Positions 1 to 11,312 of a stretch of DNA of 62,962 nucleotides are shown piece after piece. Within the stretch, counting starts at the first letter, position 1; every line of letters begins with the position of its first letter. The notes below the pieces were generated by a model that saw nothing but the letters and a program-made list of their open reading frames with translations, did no database searches and was not told where the DNA came from. The position numbers were made by a program, and so were the translations under genes. Origin of the DNA: Scleroderma bovista (taxonomy: Eukaryota > Basidiomycota > Agaricomycetes > Boletales > Sclerodermataceae); the NCBI GenBank assembly GCA_037178675.1, contig JAYMGJ010000107.1, positions 1 through 62,962 of the forward strand, read 5' to 3'.

Positions 1-1428
1 CTAGTAGGAGCGTTGCCGCAGCGTTTTACCTTGAAAACGGCCTGGAAGGCTTCTTTGAAGGTACCTTGACCCATACGAGGGTGCTCGAAATCTGATCTCC
101 ATACAAGGTCCGGGTTGCAGAAGACCAAGTCGACAGGCTTTCGCGCGCATTTTGACACATAGGGTCCCCCAACGATGCCGCCCGATTGTATCACATCACA
201 CATTACCTGGATATCTAGGGCCCAATTCCGAGGATCGTGAAAGACGAAGATTGCGGCGATGAGAATTTTGGAGAAATCTGCGTTCTGGATGGCACATAAA
301 GGTGTGTTGGCTGCAAGTATTGATCGGACAAGAGTGAGCCTAACCTTGATTGATGCCCGCTCCTCCACCGTAAGATCATGAAAGGGCCAAACACTGTGCC
401 GCTGTGAGAGGCATACATAAGACAGGCACACGACGACATACGAGGGGTTCCATGCAAGCACGTCCAGCGTGTTGTAAACTCGCTTGAAACCGTAGCTGAG
501 GGCCGCGAAAATATCACATTAGCCTAACGGCATCATAACAGTGTCAACTATTACCCTTCAGCCACTTTACGGAGGGTGTCACCTCTGCCACCGAGCACTA
601 AAACCGGGATATCAACGTACTGGTGTGCAAGGGACTGTACCACAGTATGCGCTTGAATGTACTGGTCAACCTTGATCTGATGCGATTTTGTGTGATTAGA
701 TCATTATACTTAGATAGGAATGATCGCGGCCTAACCTGAACACCAAGTCGCTCACTAAGATTCTTGCATCGTGCTGCTTCGCTCACGCCACCGCCATTGG
801 TCAACTGAGGGAAGATTGAGTTTGATCAAAGAGGGTGCACAGCGTGTCATACTAGGATATAAGGTATCTTTCTGAGGAGCGGAACTAACATGAATGGGGT
901 GAAAGGAATTGGGGGTGAGACGGAAAACATACATGCCAAATTCATTGTTTCCATCAAGGATCGCCAGTGCACGCTGTGCGGCTGGTAATGCATGCTTGCC
1001 ACGAATGAGGACTCCGTCCTGAAGACAAGCGTGAGACAAAGAGGAAACATAAGGACCCTTAACGGACAATGTCGAACGCAAAAGCCAGTGGCGAGAGAGG
1101 TTTGTGCACTGGACGAGCCGGAATTGTTGTGAGAAGCTCAATGACGGGATGGCGAAATCCCTGCCTGGTGGGAACTGACCTGTGTAATGTCGTACAAAAG
1201 ACTTGATTGGAGCAGAGTTGACGTACTTGAAGAACATGTGCATGATGATGAATATGGGGTGCTTCGCTGGCGAGTCCTGAGATCCCGGTATGATGCGTGA
1301 GCGTCAAGAAAAACGCGGAATGGGGACGCACCTTGTGAAGCGAGTCAAAGAACGTTAGCAGGTGTCTGCCTATGACCTTTGTGAGAATGTGAACGAACAA
1401 CGACATAGGACGGGACTCGGTCGGACAT
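1..1428 (-). CDS. HAD-superfamily class IIA hydrolase (YKR070W/CECR5-like), 3' end outside window
   Basis: Mitochondrial HAD-type phosphatase-like protein; the physiological substrate of the family is not settled. Exons read on the minus strand: about 1281-1428 (N-terminus, splicing less certain), then ending 1068, 933-1018, 853-871, 736-804, 555-676, 442-495, 345-393, about 30-284. The chain carries HAD motif I (FAFDI joined to DGVLIRGK across an intron), motif II region (KIPYILLTNGGGV), then QAHT, AEGYGF, FVFHDPRNWALDIQ and FCNPDLVW, in the order seen in YKR070W/CECR5 proteins. The 19-nt exon 853-871 supplies exactly KIPYIL and restores frame. The proposed N-terminus (ATG at 1428) is rich in R, S and T with few acids, as in a mitochondrial presequence. 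The C-terminus lies beyond base 1. Confidence 0.85.
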
Positions 1429-1999
1429 TAGGAGTGGGTGTGTGGCTGACGTAAACTCGCCGAGAGATCAACAGAAGCTCCAAGTTGAAGATCCCAACCA
1501 CATCCGCTGCAGACGGTCCATTGCAGGCCCTGCGTCTCTTCGATCAGCGTCCCGCGTCCAGCGTGTCCACGGCCCGCCAACCACCAGCTGGCCAGCAGCC
1601 CAGCCATTTCTCCACAAAACGTTTCGCGGTGCCTCGGAATCGCTGCCACAGGTCTCGAAACACCACACGTGTCCCCAGACCAGCTCTTCCAATCAGTCAC
1701 AAACTCATGGTCTCACTGTCTGGCTCGGTGTCGGCGTTCACGAGTGGCGGTACTCTCGCTGTGGTCGAGGCCTTGCTATCTGACTCTGGACGGTCGCGGA
1801 AACTCGTAGCCTGCTGGCAAGATCGCCACAGCCCTTGGTTATTTTTCCTCGCGGGGAATGGTAAGGTGCGCGCAGTTCAGTTCAAAGATCTCCCCACGCG
1901 ATATCAGGCCCCGCATCAACCCATGTATTTGTTGTCTGTGCTCTGTCAATCCACCATTGACATCGTTAACTACTCGACTCATTATACCCCCACTTGGCT
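1429..1999. other. Intergenic region with no convincing gene
   Basis: This holds the promoter of the HAD hydrolase reading left, and the lead-in to the pseudogene reading right. Open frames on both strands here are short, mutually overlapping and have no family resemblance I recognise. Confidence 0.4.
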
Positions 2000-2903
2000 C
2001 TCAAACCCGACACTTGCAATTGCTAGGAGAAATGGTGAGCCGAGCACAGATGAATGACCAAGTGAAGCATGTTTAACGCGGGTGAATTGATTGCCGTACA
2101 CGCATCTTATCTATCTTAACCACTTCCATGGCATCTTCATCGGTTTCTGGCAGCTGGAGAAATGGGGTCTGCGGTGGCTGAGAAATCGACGCACGCAGGA
2201 TGAACGATCAGGGGCCACCCGTCGAACGGCCAAGGAAACGGGAATGATATATCTTCCCTTGGTTGATATGATAGCGCAAGCAAACTGGATTTTAAGCATC
2301 CTCCCTCCTCTCGTCACCAAGGAAATGTCGATTACCTTTCGTCTCGCGTGTTTGTGGACCGTAACGCAGGTTGTGGAAACATTTGCTGGCACGGGTTTCA
2401 AGTTCATAGATGCAAGTATCATCAGATTGCCACCAAAGGATAAAGACAACCCTACCTTTTACGTTTCCACGGAGTTAAGGAATGATCGTCTTCTGGACGA
2501 GTTCACGTCGCTCTCCAAGTATGGATTGAAGGTACATCCTCTGAAGGGAGCTGGCGCTGGTGGTGCTAGTGCATGAAAGATGTCATTGAGTGGCTGTTCA
2601 TATCCAGTGGAGTGCATTGCGCTTGAACAAGGAATCGTATTCAAGTGTTTGCTGCCATGATCCTCGGTGAGTTATAACAAGGAACAAATCACGAGGGTCA
2701 CTACCAGCGCACAAGGCACCCACGCGTTGAACGAACCCAATGCCCCCGAAAGCATATCGTTTCGTTGGGGAGGAGGAAGGAGACAGTTACCAAGGGTATA
2801 TCAGCGTCTCGAGAAATCACAGGAAGGGGACGAAGTGGATGAGTCTATCTTGAAGGAATGCGAAGGGCATTCGGGGTTAACAACCAAGAAGCTCGACCCT
2901 TAA
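2000..2903 (+). pseudogene. Decayed NAD(P)-binding dehydrogenase of the 6PGDH/3-HIBDH-like, DUF1932 group
   Basis: Pieces of one dehydrogenase occur in order but in different frames. There is a Rossmann start (PTLAIA near 2007-2025, then AGEMGSAVAEKSTHAG at about 2152-2200), ERSGATRRTAKETGM and DMIAQANWILSILPP (about 2205-2310), VFVDRNA (about 2350), FAGTGFKFIDASIIRLPP, NPTFYVSTE, LSKYGLKVHPLKGAGAGGASA (to 2575), then KMS, NPMPPKAYRFVGEEE (about 2735-2780) and a C-terminal VYQRLEKSQEGDEVDE (about 2800-2850). Between blocks there are small deletions with frame changes, too short to be introns. A TGA also sits where the family has leucine in the S-A-L-K-M-S helix. The family normally uses NAD(P) to oxidise hydroxyacids; no full product can be made here. 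Sequencing error could explain one break but not all of them. Confidence 0.8.
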
Positions 2904-3386
2904 TTAGTGCCATTGTCATTTCATTGCCAGCGATGCGGTCAAAACCCACTCGTCTGCCATGTGAGCGACCGTGAGGAAAGAAAGGAATGGCAAGCGTTGG
3001 TTCGACCACTCTCAGAACACGGTGGGGTCACCTTAGATACAACTTGGGCTCCGTAGCCTTCAGTTCCTGGGACAGTGACGGAACCTAAAGGCGACTGGTG
3101 AGGTGAAAAGGAAGGACACATGATTGACAATGTCAGACTACCTTTTGGTTAGTGTTGTTATGTAGGGACTGGGCTAGGTCGAAGGTAAGCGATTACGACT
3201 TTGCTTGCCCACTTCAATTCAAGAGACAGTCCAAGCCACATATTTTGTCAACACCCATTCATAGAGGCCCCATCCAACCAAGGGGCCTTTGTAGTATATT
3301 TTCACTCTAAGAACGATACGAATACTTTGCCTAGCCTCCTCCCCCCCCCATATTTTCAACATCGTACGAGACCAGATCATTAGAGG
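2904..3386. other. Intergenic region, promoter of the RhoGAP gene
   Basis: No coding signal is seen. The stretch directly before 3387 is pyrimidine-rich (a C run near 3345), typical of fungal promoters and transcription start regions. Confidence 0.4.
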
Positions 3387-6300
3387 ATGGCCACAGCTGT
3401 CGCGGATGGCGTCATCGATCAGAACACTCAACTTTCTGCGCCTGCATTCCCCTCACCGTCACTGCCCGAACCTGGAGCCAATAATTCAAGCCCAACCAAG
3501 ATAAATGGAGCTTCTGACCCTCCAATGGTACCGCAGGTGAATGTTAATGGGGAACCAATACGCAGTCCACGGCCCTCAGGAACGTTCGATTCTTCCGCGG
3601 AACCCGACAAAACGACGTGGGGAGCAAATTTTTGGGTGACACTTGTGGACCCACAGGTGTGTAGTATCCTTTCATGTTCTGGTGTTGAAGAAGCTGAGAG
3701 TGTTTAAAGACTAACGCCACGTTCTTTGCATGTCCTGCAACGGGCCAAGTTAGCTGGGACCCGCCGGTGGGGACATTTGTGTAAGTGTGATGTCAGAATT
3801 TGAAATCCCTGATCTCCTCCAGCTCACTTTAACATTCCAGTTTGCCTCCGGCCGAACAGGGTGAATGGTGGGAGCTCAGTGATGAATCCCGAGGTGGGAT
3901 ACCCTACTACTATCAGACGAAAACGGGCGAAACGGTTTGGGAACGCCCAGAGGGATTCGTTATCCCTCTGACCATCATCCAAGTAACTTTACAATGCTTT
4001 ACACCACACGACAAGCTGACCAAAGTTGCGTTTTTTACTCCAGCAAACCGCCCTGGGTCGACGATTGTCTCAAACGGGCATGCGCAAGAAAAACTTTCAA
4101 AATTCGAGCCCTAGCAACGATGCGCTGGATCGACCGGGATACCGAATTAGGGCTCGATCGCAAACGAATGACAGGGATACCCGGCATGTTTCACTTCGAT
4201 CGGGGGATGCGGAGTCAAGGTTATCACGGTCCTCAACGTCCTCAGTGCACCATTCTCCCGGCGGCGCAGGCATTGGCTCCGGGAAGAAACAACCCTCACC
4301 TACCTTGAGACGGTCATTCACCAACGATCAACATGGGCAGTTGAATACCTCACGAGGCTGGGTAAATGGTCGTCATTTACCCCCAATCCCCGCATCACCA
4401 TATCCGACCGAGCCTTCGACGCCTACCTCACGTAAATCAATGACCCCTTCTCCTCCATCGGGTAAACTGGACGCCAGAGAGAAGGGCGTAACCAACGGTG
4501 CTGTCACAGATACCGAAGACGGGTCGTTGCTGCGTTCTCGGTCAAAATCGTCGTCTAATATACCATACAAGTCCCCAGTTCCTCAGAGTCTTAATGCAGC
4601 CATGGAAATGCTCTCTTTGTCAGAACGACGTACTACTTCTGACCACGGGCACCATCCTACGCTTTCCCCTAGGGTCGTGGATATACCGCGCAAGAGTACG
4701 AGTAGTACGACTCCCCCCAAGGACAAGTCAAGGGAAAGGCGCGATCTCTCCTTGTCACCAACGAAGAGCTCTCATGGCCCATCCCATGGCGCATTTTGGA
4801 TGGTGCGTAGCTCCTCCACGCCACCACCGCCTACAGTCAACGGCAAGGTCATAAGTAAGCCCGTCGTCAACCAAGGTAGGTAGTGCGATCTTGTCCAGTC
4901 ACCACACAAGCTGAGAGGTATGACAGACGCGGCACTGAATATGAGTCCCATCAAGAACAGAGGTTCTGGGAAGCCAATCCCTGTCGCACCACGAGCCACA
5001 GACGCCACGCCAACTGCAACATCAACGTCAGGGTTTGTTCCCCACTTCTCGTTTTGATGGATTTGCTGACTGGGTTTATAGTAGGACTTACCCGGTTCTC
5101 CCGCAGGACCTTGCTTCGGATATCCAGCAATTTGTCGAATCTGAGTATGCCAAACGATACTTCTCCACACACCGTACTGGATTCATCTTTCGTCGCAAAG
5201 TTCCCGTTGCGCAGATGATGGCATGGCAAAAGGCGCCGCTTACCTCCCCCCTCTTAACGCTTAACCGGTCGCTAAAACAAGATGCAGTTAAGATCTTCAA
5301 GGTCATCCAGCATATTATGGGCGAGCGGGAGCGCGACCGTCCTGCTGGCATACCTGTACATAACGGCTCAACTTGCTCCCTTCCATCCTCTGGCTCGTTA
5401 AGTTTGCTCGAGGAAGAACGATGGTTGATTAGCGAAGGTCTTGCACATGGGGAACTGCGAGACGAGATTTATTGTCAGTTGATGAAACAATTGACTGGAA
5501 ATCCCAACCCGGAGGGCGTGTTCAAAGGGTGGCAGATACTTTGCGTTCTCTTAACTGCATTTCCGCCGTCCAAGAACTTCGAAACATACCTGCGTTCTTT
5601 CATGCTTCAGCACACTTCACATTCGGAGGGCCGTGTCGATGTAATGGCCAAGTACTGTCTCAGGAGGTTAGTTGCCATCTCCAAGAGAGGACCCAGGGGA
5701 AAACCGCCATCTGTGGCAGAAATTGAAACTGCGGCTGACGCTGCCTTCAACCCTTCCACATTTGGAGAATCACTGGATGCGACTATGCGGCTTCAAGAGC
5801 GGAACTATCCCAACGAGAAGATTCCCATCATACTTCCCTTCCTCGCAGACGGAATCCTTGCGCTCGGTGGCACGAAATGCGAGGGGATCTTTCGTGTTCC
5901 AGGAGATAGCGATCTCGTTTCCGATCTCAAGCTTAGGATCGACAGGGGGTATTATACCCTCGAGAACGTTGATGATCCCCACGTTCTTGCCTCCCTGCTT
6001 AAGCTGTGGCTCCGTGAATTGTGCGATCCACTCGTGCCTGAGGAACTCTACAATGACTGCATCACTGCAGCACCCGACCCGCCTGCTTGCATCACTCTTA
6101 TGCGAAAGCTGCCGACCATCAATAGACGAGTAGTGCTGTTTGTCGTGAGCTTCCTACAGCTCTTCCTAGAGGAGAAAGTTTTAGCGAACACGAAGATGAC
6201 GGCTGCCAATATGGCACTTGTCATGGCGCCCAATTTATTGAGGTGTAGTTCAGAGTCGATGACGGTTGTATTTACGAACTCTCAGTGAGTGCCTCCCTGA

Positions 6301-6484
6301 ATCGTTGCAGTGCACTAACCAACGTTATGAATTTGTTAGATTTGAACAGATGTTCGTATACAACTTGCTTATGCACCTGAGGTGCAATGACGTCGATGAA
6401 GACTATCTACCTGTTCATGGACGAGGTGCAAGTCCGCCGACTTCGCCCAAACCTCGCGTTTCCAAGTCCCGCAATCGGCGATGA
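3387..6484 (+). CDS. WW-WW-MyTH4-RhoGAP protein (Vilse/ARHGAP39-like)
   Basis: Exons 3387-3656, 3710-3780, 3841-3982, 4044-4875, 4918-5032, 5082-6284, 6340-6484 sum to 2778 nt, 925 aa. Two WW domains lie at about residues 80-115 (FWVTLVDPQ ... VSWDPPVGTF) and 120-150 (GEWWELSDES ... GIPYYYQTKTGETVWERP). A long Ser/Pro-rich linker follows. A MyTH4 domain (about 515-675, with ISEGLAHGELRDEIYCQL and GWQILCVLL) and a RhoGAP domain (about 703-895) end the protein. The GAP arginine finger is R748 in EGIFRVPG. This is the architecture of animal Vilse/ARHGAP39, which inactivates Rac/Cdc42-type GTPases, so a role in polarity or cytoskeleton at the cell cortex is likely. The ATG at 3387 follows an upstream pyrimidine-rich stretch. 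It converges with the next gene. Confidence 0.9.
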
Positions 6485-6960
6485 AACGGCCCGTTGCTCA
6501 TGATTCCTATATCTAACTCGATCCAACCCGGGGGACAATTCAAGTTGTACTGTAACTCGTCACGACACCATGTCCTGCACTGTTCTTTTCGTGTACGCGA
6601 CGCGATTGATTACAAGTGCTTTATCTATACCTGCTCGATCTTAACTTCTTTTACTATTACATCCTACATCTATTCTCATGACATTCTGATTTTCTTTGCG
6701 GCAATGGCAACCGATACCTACCACATTCTTTCAGGTTTCTACATCTCATCGATATATCCACGGAAGTTGTTACCTTGTTTTTAGCATTCATCTCGTTGTC
6801 TCGTCGCGCACTGTTTCCTTGGATATAATATACATATTGTGAAGCCGCACTGATAGTAGCCGGAAGTTAAATACTCGAGCTATTCATCAAGAGGTGGGTG
6901 ATAAAAATGTGGACATTATGCGAGGAACCGTGAGTTTGCAAGATAGGGATGGTATGATGA
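6485..6960. other. Shared 3' region of two convergent genes
   Basis: AT-richer sequence with no supportable ORF; it presumably holds the 3' UTRs and polyadenylation sites of the RhoGAP gene (+) and the Mtf2-like gene (-). Confidence 0.5.
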
Positions 6961-8355
6961 TTATTGATAAGCCGTATTGGTACTGTCCAAGTCTACCCAG
7001 TCATCATGAGGCGCACGATCGTCTGAATTGGACGAATTCCGATGTAGTTTTGACCGCTTGCCTCTGCTCGCCTCACCCTTGACCTTCTTCGGACGACTCC
7101 AACTGTCAAACTCCCAAGTATCATCTTTAGTTTCGGAGTCTAAGATTTCGGTTTTCCAGGATTCTTGAATTGACGACCTCTTTGTACGCTTGGAGGGCCT
7201 TGGTTTGCGTAGCGTGTCCTTGAGAGTCAGGTGTTCGATGCGGGTGAGGAATTGGACCACTTCGGTCTCCCCGAGGTCGATCCAGGGACGTCTGGCCATG
7301 GCGTTCGAGTTGTTGGACCCGTCTTCACTCTCGTCGCCCAACTCAGAGGGGCGTGCCTCTGCAACATCTCTCCTTATCTTTTCTATGATCGTCTTCGTAA
7401 GACCATCTCCTTTTACGCCGTTGAGTCTCATTTCTTCCAGGGAAGCACAAACGCCAGCAAGGTCGCCCCAGCCCTCCCATTTCGCCTGAATAAGTTCGTT
7501 ATATACAGGAGCGGTGCATCCAAAGACGTAGGAGGTGATGGAGAGGCGTGCTGCGTGGGTGAATATGCAAAGGGAAAGGGAAGGACTATTGTAGGTGGTT
7601 CGGAAGAGTTTCATAAGATGGGCAAGGAGGAAGGGATACGTTGGGGGGTGGAGAGGAAAACTTCGCACAGACATTTTCGTAGTCGTCGAAGACCCTTTAT
7701 CCTTAGCATGGTCATTAGGCGACTGGACGCTAGCGGTGGTCGCCGCTATTGTCTTCATCGCATCTGCCATGGATTTTGTAGGCACGGCAAATACTTCCCT
7801 CATGGCCCACTCGAGTAGTTCCTGATCTGTATCACAGAGGTCCATTTCTTCTTTTTTGCGATCCAATTCCTCGTCTGACGCAGTGGTCCATCGAACACGC
7901 GAATGTCGACGGAGAGTGCGAAATATATCGTTTAGTGGGGCGGTGGAAGAGGACCTGCCGATGCTGGGGGTAGGATGGTCGGAGGAACGAGACGAACCGG
8001 AGGAAGCACGTCGATCAGAGACGGCATTGAAGATCATGTTGAACATCTCGTCGAACGCACTGATTTCCTGGGCAGTCATGGCTTGCCTGCGCGCTCTGGA
8101 GGGACGGCCGAGTAAAGCGTCAGATGACAAGTTGGAAGACTTCCCCGACGAGCGGCTGGCCAGGCGGGATGGGCCACGAGCAGACACGGGGGGAAGAGGA
8201 TGTACGGTGTCAATGTCAGCAAAGACATGATCCCATGGTGATTCAGGAGAGGTGAATATGGAGTCATGAGGCGGGGAAGAGTTCACTGAAAATGCGCGAC
8301 CCGACGGGCGGGCCAGGGAGACCGACCGGCAGTGGTAATGTCGACAAAAAAGCAT
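6961..8355 (-). CDS. Mitochondrial protein, Mtf2-like
   Basis: An uninterrupted frame of 464 aa from the first ATG (8355); the frame is open further upstream but has no earlier ATG. The N-terminus (MLFCRHYHCRSVSLARPSGR) is basic and without acids, a classic mitochondrial presequence. The middle has an acidic-helical segment (ISAFDEMFNMIFNAVSDRR, about residue 95), and a long helical C-terminal half follows. This pattern resembles the Mtf2 C-terminal domain proteins of basidiomycetes, related to yeast Mtf2/Nam1, which helps mitochondrial transcription, RNA processing and translation. The family assignment rests on memory of such sequences and is moderate. The lack of introns is unusual for this window. 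Its 5' end lies 96 bp from the tRNA gene. Confidence 0.55.
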   Translation of the reverse strand: MLFCRHYHCRSVSLARPSGRAFSVNSSPPHDSIFTSPESPWDHVFADIDTVHPLPPVSARGPSRLASRSSGKSSNLSSDALLGRPSRARRQAMTAQEISAFDEMFNMIFNAVSDRRASSGSSRSSDHPTPSIGRSSSTAPLNDIFRTLRRHSRVRWTTASDEELDRKKEEMDLCDTDQELLEWAMREVFAVPTKSMADAMKTIAATTASVQSPNDHAKDKGSSTTTKMSVRSFPLHPPTYPFLLAHLMKLFRTTYNSPSLSLCIFTHAARLSITSYVFGCTAPVYNELIQAKWEGWGDLAGVCASLEEMRLNGVKGDGLTKTIIEKIRRDVAEARPSELGDESEDGSNNSNAMARRPWIDLGETEVVQFLTRIEHLTLKDTLRKPRPSKRTKRSSIQESWKTEILDSETKDDTWEFDSWSRPKKVKGEASRGKRSKLHRNSSNSDDRAPHDDWVDLDSTNTAYQ

Positions 8356-8450
8356 CTGAGGCAGTCGAGACTGAGAATGTCTGACAAGGGTCGGGTATTT
8401 GAGCACTGCGCGGACAGGCGACAATGACTATGAAGAGAGAACTGCCCAGA

Positions 8451-8532
8451 GGCGCTATAGCCAAGTGGTTACGGCGACAGATTAGAAATCTGTTCCTCTT
8501 TGAGGGCGCAGGTTCGAATCCTGCTGGCGTCG
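8451..8532 (+). tRNA. tRNA-Ser (anticodon AGA)
   Basis: An 82-nt class II tRNA. The acceptor stem GGCGCTA pairs with TGGCGTC allowing G-U pairs. The D arm GCC...GGC, the anticodon arm with loop TTAGAAA (anticodon AGA), a long variable arm, and the T arm GCAGG-TTCGAAT-CCTGC are all present. It has no intron. The discriminator base is G at 8532, as in eukaryotic tRNA-Ser. The B box is GGTTCGAATCC. Confidence 0.93.
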
Positions 8533-8538
8533 CATTAC

Positions 8539-8544
8539 TTTTTT
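8539..8544 (+). terminator. RNA polymerase III terminator of tRNA-Ser
   Basis: A run of six T on the coding strand begins seven bases after the tRNA 3' end, which is the usual Pol III stop signal. Confidence 0.8.
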
Positions 8545-9170
8545 CCCCTTCTTTGCCTGTCGACCTTTGCGGACTTGGCTGTCGACGCATTGATCGACGT
8601 CACTGTGAAGATATGCATACATTCGTGATATTTTCCCATCTTTATTCTAATCCTACAGCGAACATTGATCTAGCATACCAGTGCTAATTTGTTAGAGGAT
8701 GACTTATTCATAAATCAACGAGACAGAACTGTACAGTAAAGTGTACGCGGAAGGGGTTCAAAAACAACATCAAGAATAATCAAGGAATGGAGCAGCAGTG
8801 GAGTGAATGCGGGATGGAAATGAGAACCATAATGCAATGTTTAGTAGATGCCAGACAATAAGCAACAGAGTAACGGGTTCCAAATGAGGTCATCATAGGA
8901 GAGGGAGTGAATTCGACGTGTGTGCAGTGACAAAGAGCCCCAGCTGCGAATAGCGTAAATTCCGTGAGAATGGTATTGCAGGTAATCCAGGGTCGATAGT
9001 GGCGTGTAGATACGAGCACAGCATAAGCAGAGCGACAAAGTCCAAGAAGCGTATAGCACAGATGCAAGCGAAGCAGACCGAATAGCGTAAGTTAAATCAT
9101 GGCGAGTTCTGCAACCAGTCAGAGCTTGTGCTTTTGGGGAAGTGGCATGCCAGCCAGAGAGTTACCTCAC
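8545..9170. other. Intergenic region downstream of the HMG-box gene
   Basis: No convincing coding sequence. It probably contains the 3' UTR of the HMG-box gene (transcribed leftward, stop at 9171). Confidence 0.4.
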
Positions 9171-11041
9171 TCAGCTAGTAGGCAGGTCCCATGGGTGGGA
9201 AAGTGGATCGACCGGTGACTCGGGGATAGCGACTGGGGGCTTCCAGCTGCCAGCGACTCGCCGAATAGACGAGTTCACTGCACCTGCAGGAGGGATATAT
9301 TGTGCGGTGCCCTCCGCAACAGGTGTGTTCGTCACCTGAGTGAAGATGGGCATCGGCTGGGCGTGCTGAGCGGGTGGGGGAGGAGCGCGCACCTGCTGCG
9401 GAGTAACTGTCGAAGGAGTAGAGGCCATTGCCGTAGTATCCTGCAGCCCACCGTCTGCGACGTCAAGGTTAAGGAATTGCATTACATCCTGAGTGAACAT
9501 GCTAGGTTGTCGCTGTTTGACAGAATTGTACCCATCGACCTCGGGATTAATGGATGTCTGGAATAAGGAGGCGAGGTCGTCCGCATCGTTGGTGGTAGTC
9601 GCATTGGCCACCGGGTCTGAATCCAGAGGTATGTCGAACGACGAGAAATCAAAGTTGGTGAAAAGGTCACCGGTGTAGTCATAAGTTTGTGCCTGCGGCC
9701 CCATCGCAAGTTCAAGCTCGCCCTGGGGATGTGAGACCAGAGAGCCCGGGTCAAAGTTGGCTAAGCTAAAGACGCCGTCGTCTCCGGACATCGACAAAAT
9801 ATCCTGAAGACCGTCCATCTCCAAAGCGTTACCAACGCCTTGTGATAGCTCCGAAAAGCAATTATTTTGTGGGAATCCGATGTCGAAGTTCAAGAAATCC
9901 TAAATGAAACATTACAACATCTGAAGGGAAGGAGTTGTGTTCAACTTACCTCTGGATTTGGGACTTCGAGAAGGGGTAGCTGAGTGGACGTGGGATGATT
10001 CCAATCTTGTGGAAACTGTGGCAACACTCCATTAGACAAGGCAAGTTCAGACTGCTGTTGCTGGTGTGGCAGCTGTGGCCACTGGATTTGTTCGGTTTCC
10101 TGACCCTGCATATCCGGGAATGGATGGGTGATTTCTGGATTTGGATGGGGTATTTGAGTTCCCGGAAGTAGGGACTGGGGTACGCATAGCGTGTTTGCAA
10201 GTAAAGGCTGTGAAGCGGATGAACTTTGCGACTCCGGGATGGGTGATGTGCGAACGGAATTGCTCGTGGAAGGTCCGGGCAGGTCGGCGAATTTGGAGAG
10301 AGGTGAAGGAGAATTCACTGTCTCTGGTGGGGAAGGTGCAGCTGACAACGGCGGGGATGGACCAGCGGGCCCAAAGCGCGCTTCACTATTCGTGTAGGAC
10401 ATATAGTATGGCATCTGCATCATGGTATAACCTGGAGGCATCCCATATGGAGTGGCGTACACCACTGGTGGCATGACTGGCTCAGTGGCCGGAGGAGGGG
10501 GTGGAGCGGGGGTCGTAGTAGTCGATGCGGTTGGTGTGGCACCACGCCTGGTCTTCCTCTCTGCACGAGCTCGCTGTTTTTCCAGCTTCTGCTGCTCGCG
10601 CTGCTTCGCTTTATCCTCCTTCTTCACGGGTTGAAAGCGATAATCAGGGTACATCTGTTGGTGTTCCGCTTTCCTCTGATCTGCCATGCGTTCATAATTC
10701 AACCTCACACTGTCCGGTTCCTTCTTCCACAGGTCAGAGATCAGCTTGGACACGTCGGCTTGCGCTCTGCCCTTTACGGGGGGCAGCTCGCGCAGTTTTT
10801 GAGAACGATAGATGATCCATGCGTTGGGCGGACGTGGGGGTTGGACCCTTTCGCTCTTGGATCGGATGGGCCCTGTCATCGCGTACAGTGGCAGCCAGGG
10901 GGGGGATGGGGTGTAGAAAGCGGCGAGGTACACTTCTGGCTGGTAGAACGCGTGAGGATAGAGGCCGTAGCTATGAGGAGAGACGGGAGGAACGCGTCGT
11001 TGTCGAACAGCAGCAGAAGGCGCTGGGTTCTGCCGTGCCAT
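9171..11041 (-). CDS. HMG-box transcription factor (MATA_HMG type)
   Basis: Two exons, 9950-11041 and 9171-9899, join in phase 0 to give 606 aa. The ATG at 11041 has an A at -3 and is the first ATG in frame. A single HMG box lies at about residues 67-135 (PPRPPNAWIIYRSQKL, then VSKLISDLWKKEP and an EHQQMYPDYRF end), followed by a basic Lys/Arg/Gln helix (KKEDKAKQREQQKLEKQRAR). The rest is Pro-, Ser- and Gln-rich, with acidic patches near the C-terminus such as an activation domain may have. Boxes of this class bind DNA in fungal mating and developmental regulators; which genes it controls is not visible. It diverges from the EZH2-type gene. Confidence 0.82.
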
Positions 11042-11312
11042 TTTTGTAGGTCCCTGTGGGTCCACGCCTTGACACACAAGTTAGCACAGCCACGCCAAAG
11101 CAATCGCGGTGGACCAACTCACCACAGTGGACTTTGCGTTGCACAAAGGAGCCGGGTCAAAGCGAACACAAAGAAGACTGAAACCCGCGCTAGTGAACGG
11201 CAAAGCGCGGATATTGCTTTGTGCATTTGCTCCTCTACCAAGCTACCAACTCGCTAAGCACTGCTTCCGATGGGTGGAATGGGTGGTTCAGCCTGAGACA
11301 TTGACCGCGACC
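11042..11312. promoter_or_regulatory. Bidirectional promoter between the HMG-box gene and the EZH2-type gene
   Basis: Only 271 bp separate the two start codons, which face away from each other, so both promoters must lie here. I see no clear TATA box. Confidence 0.6.
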
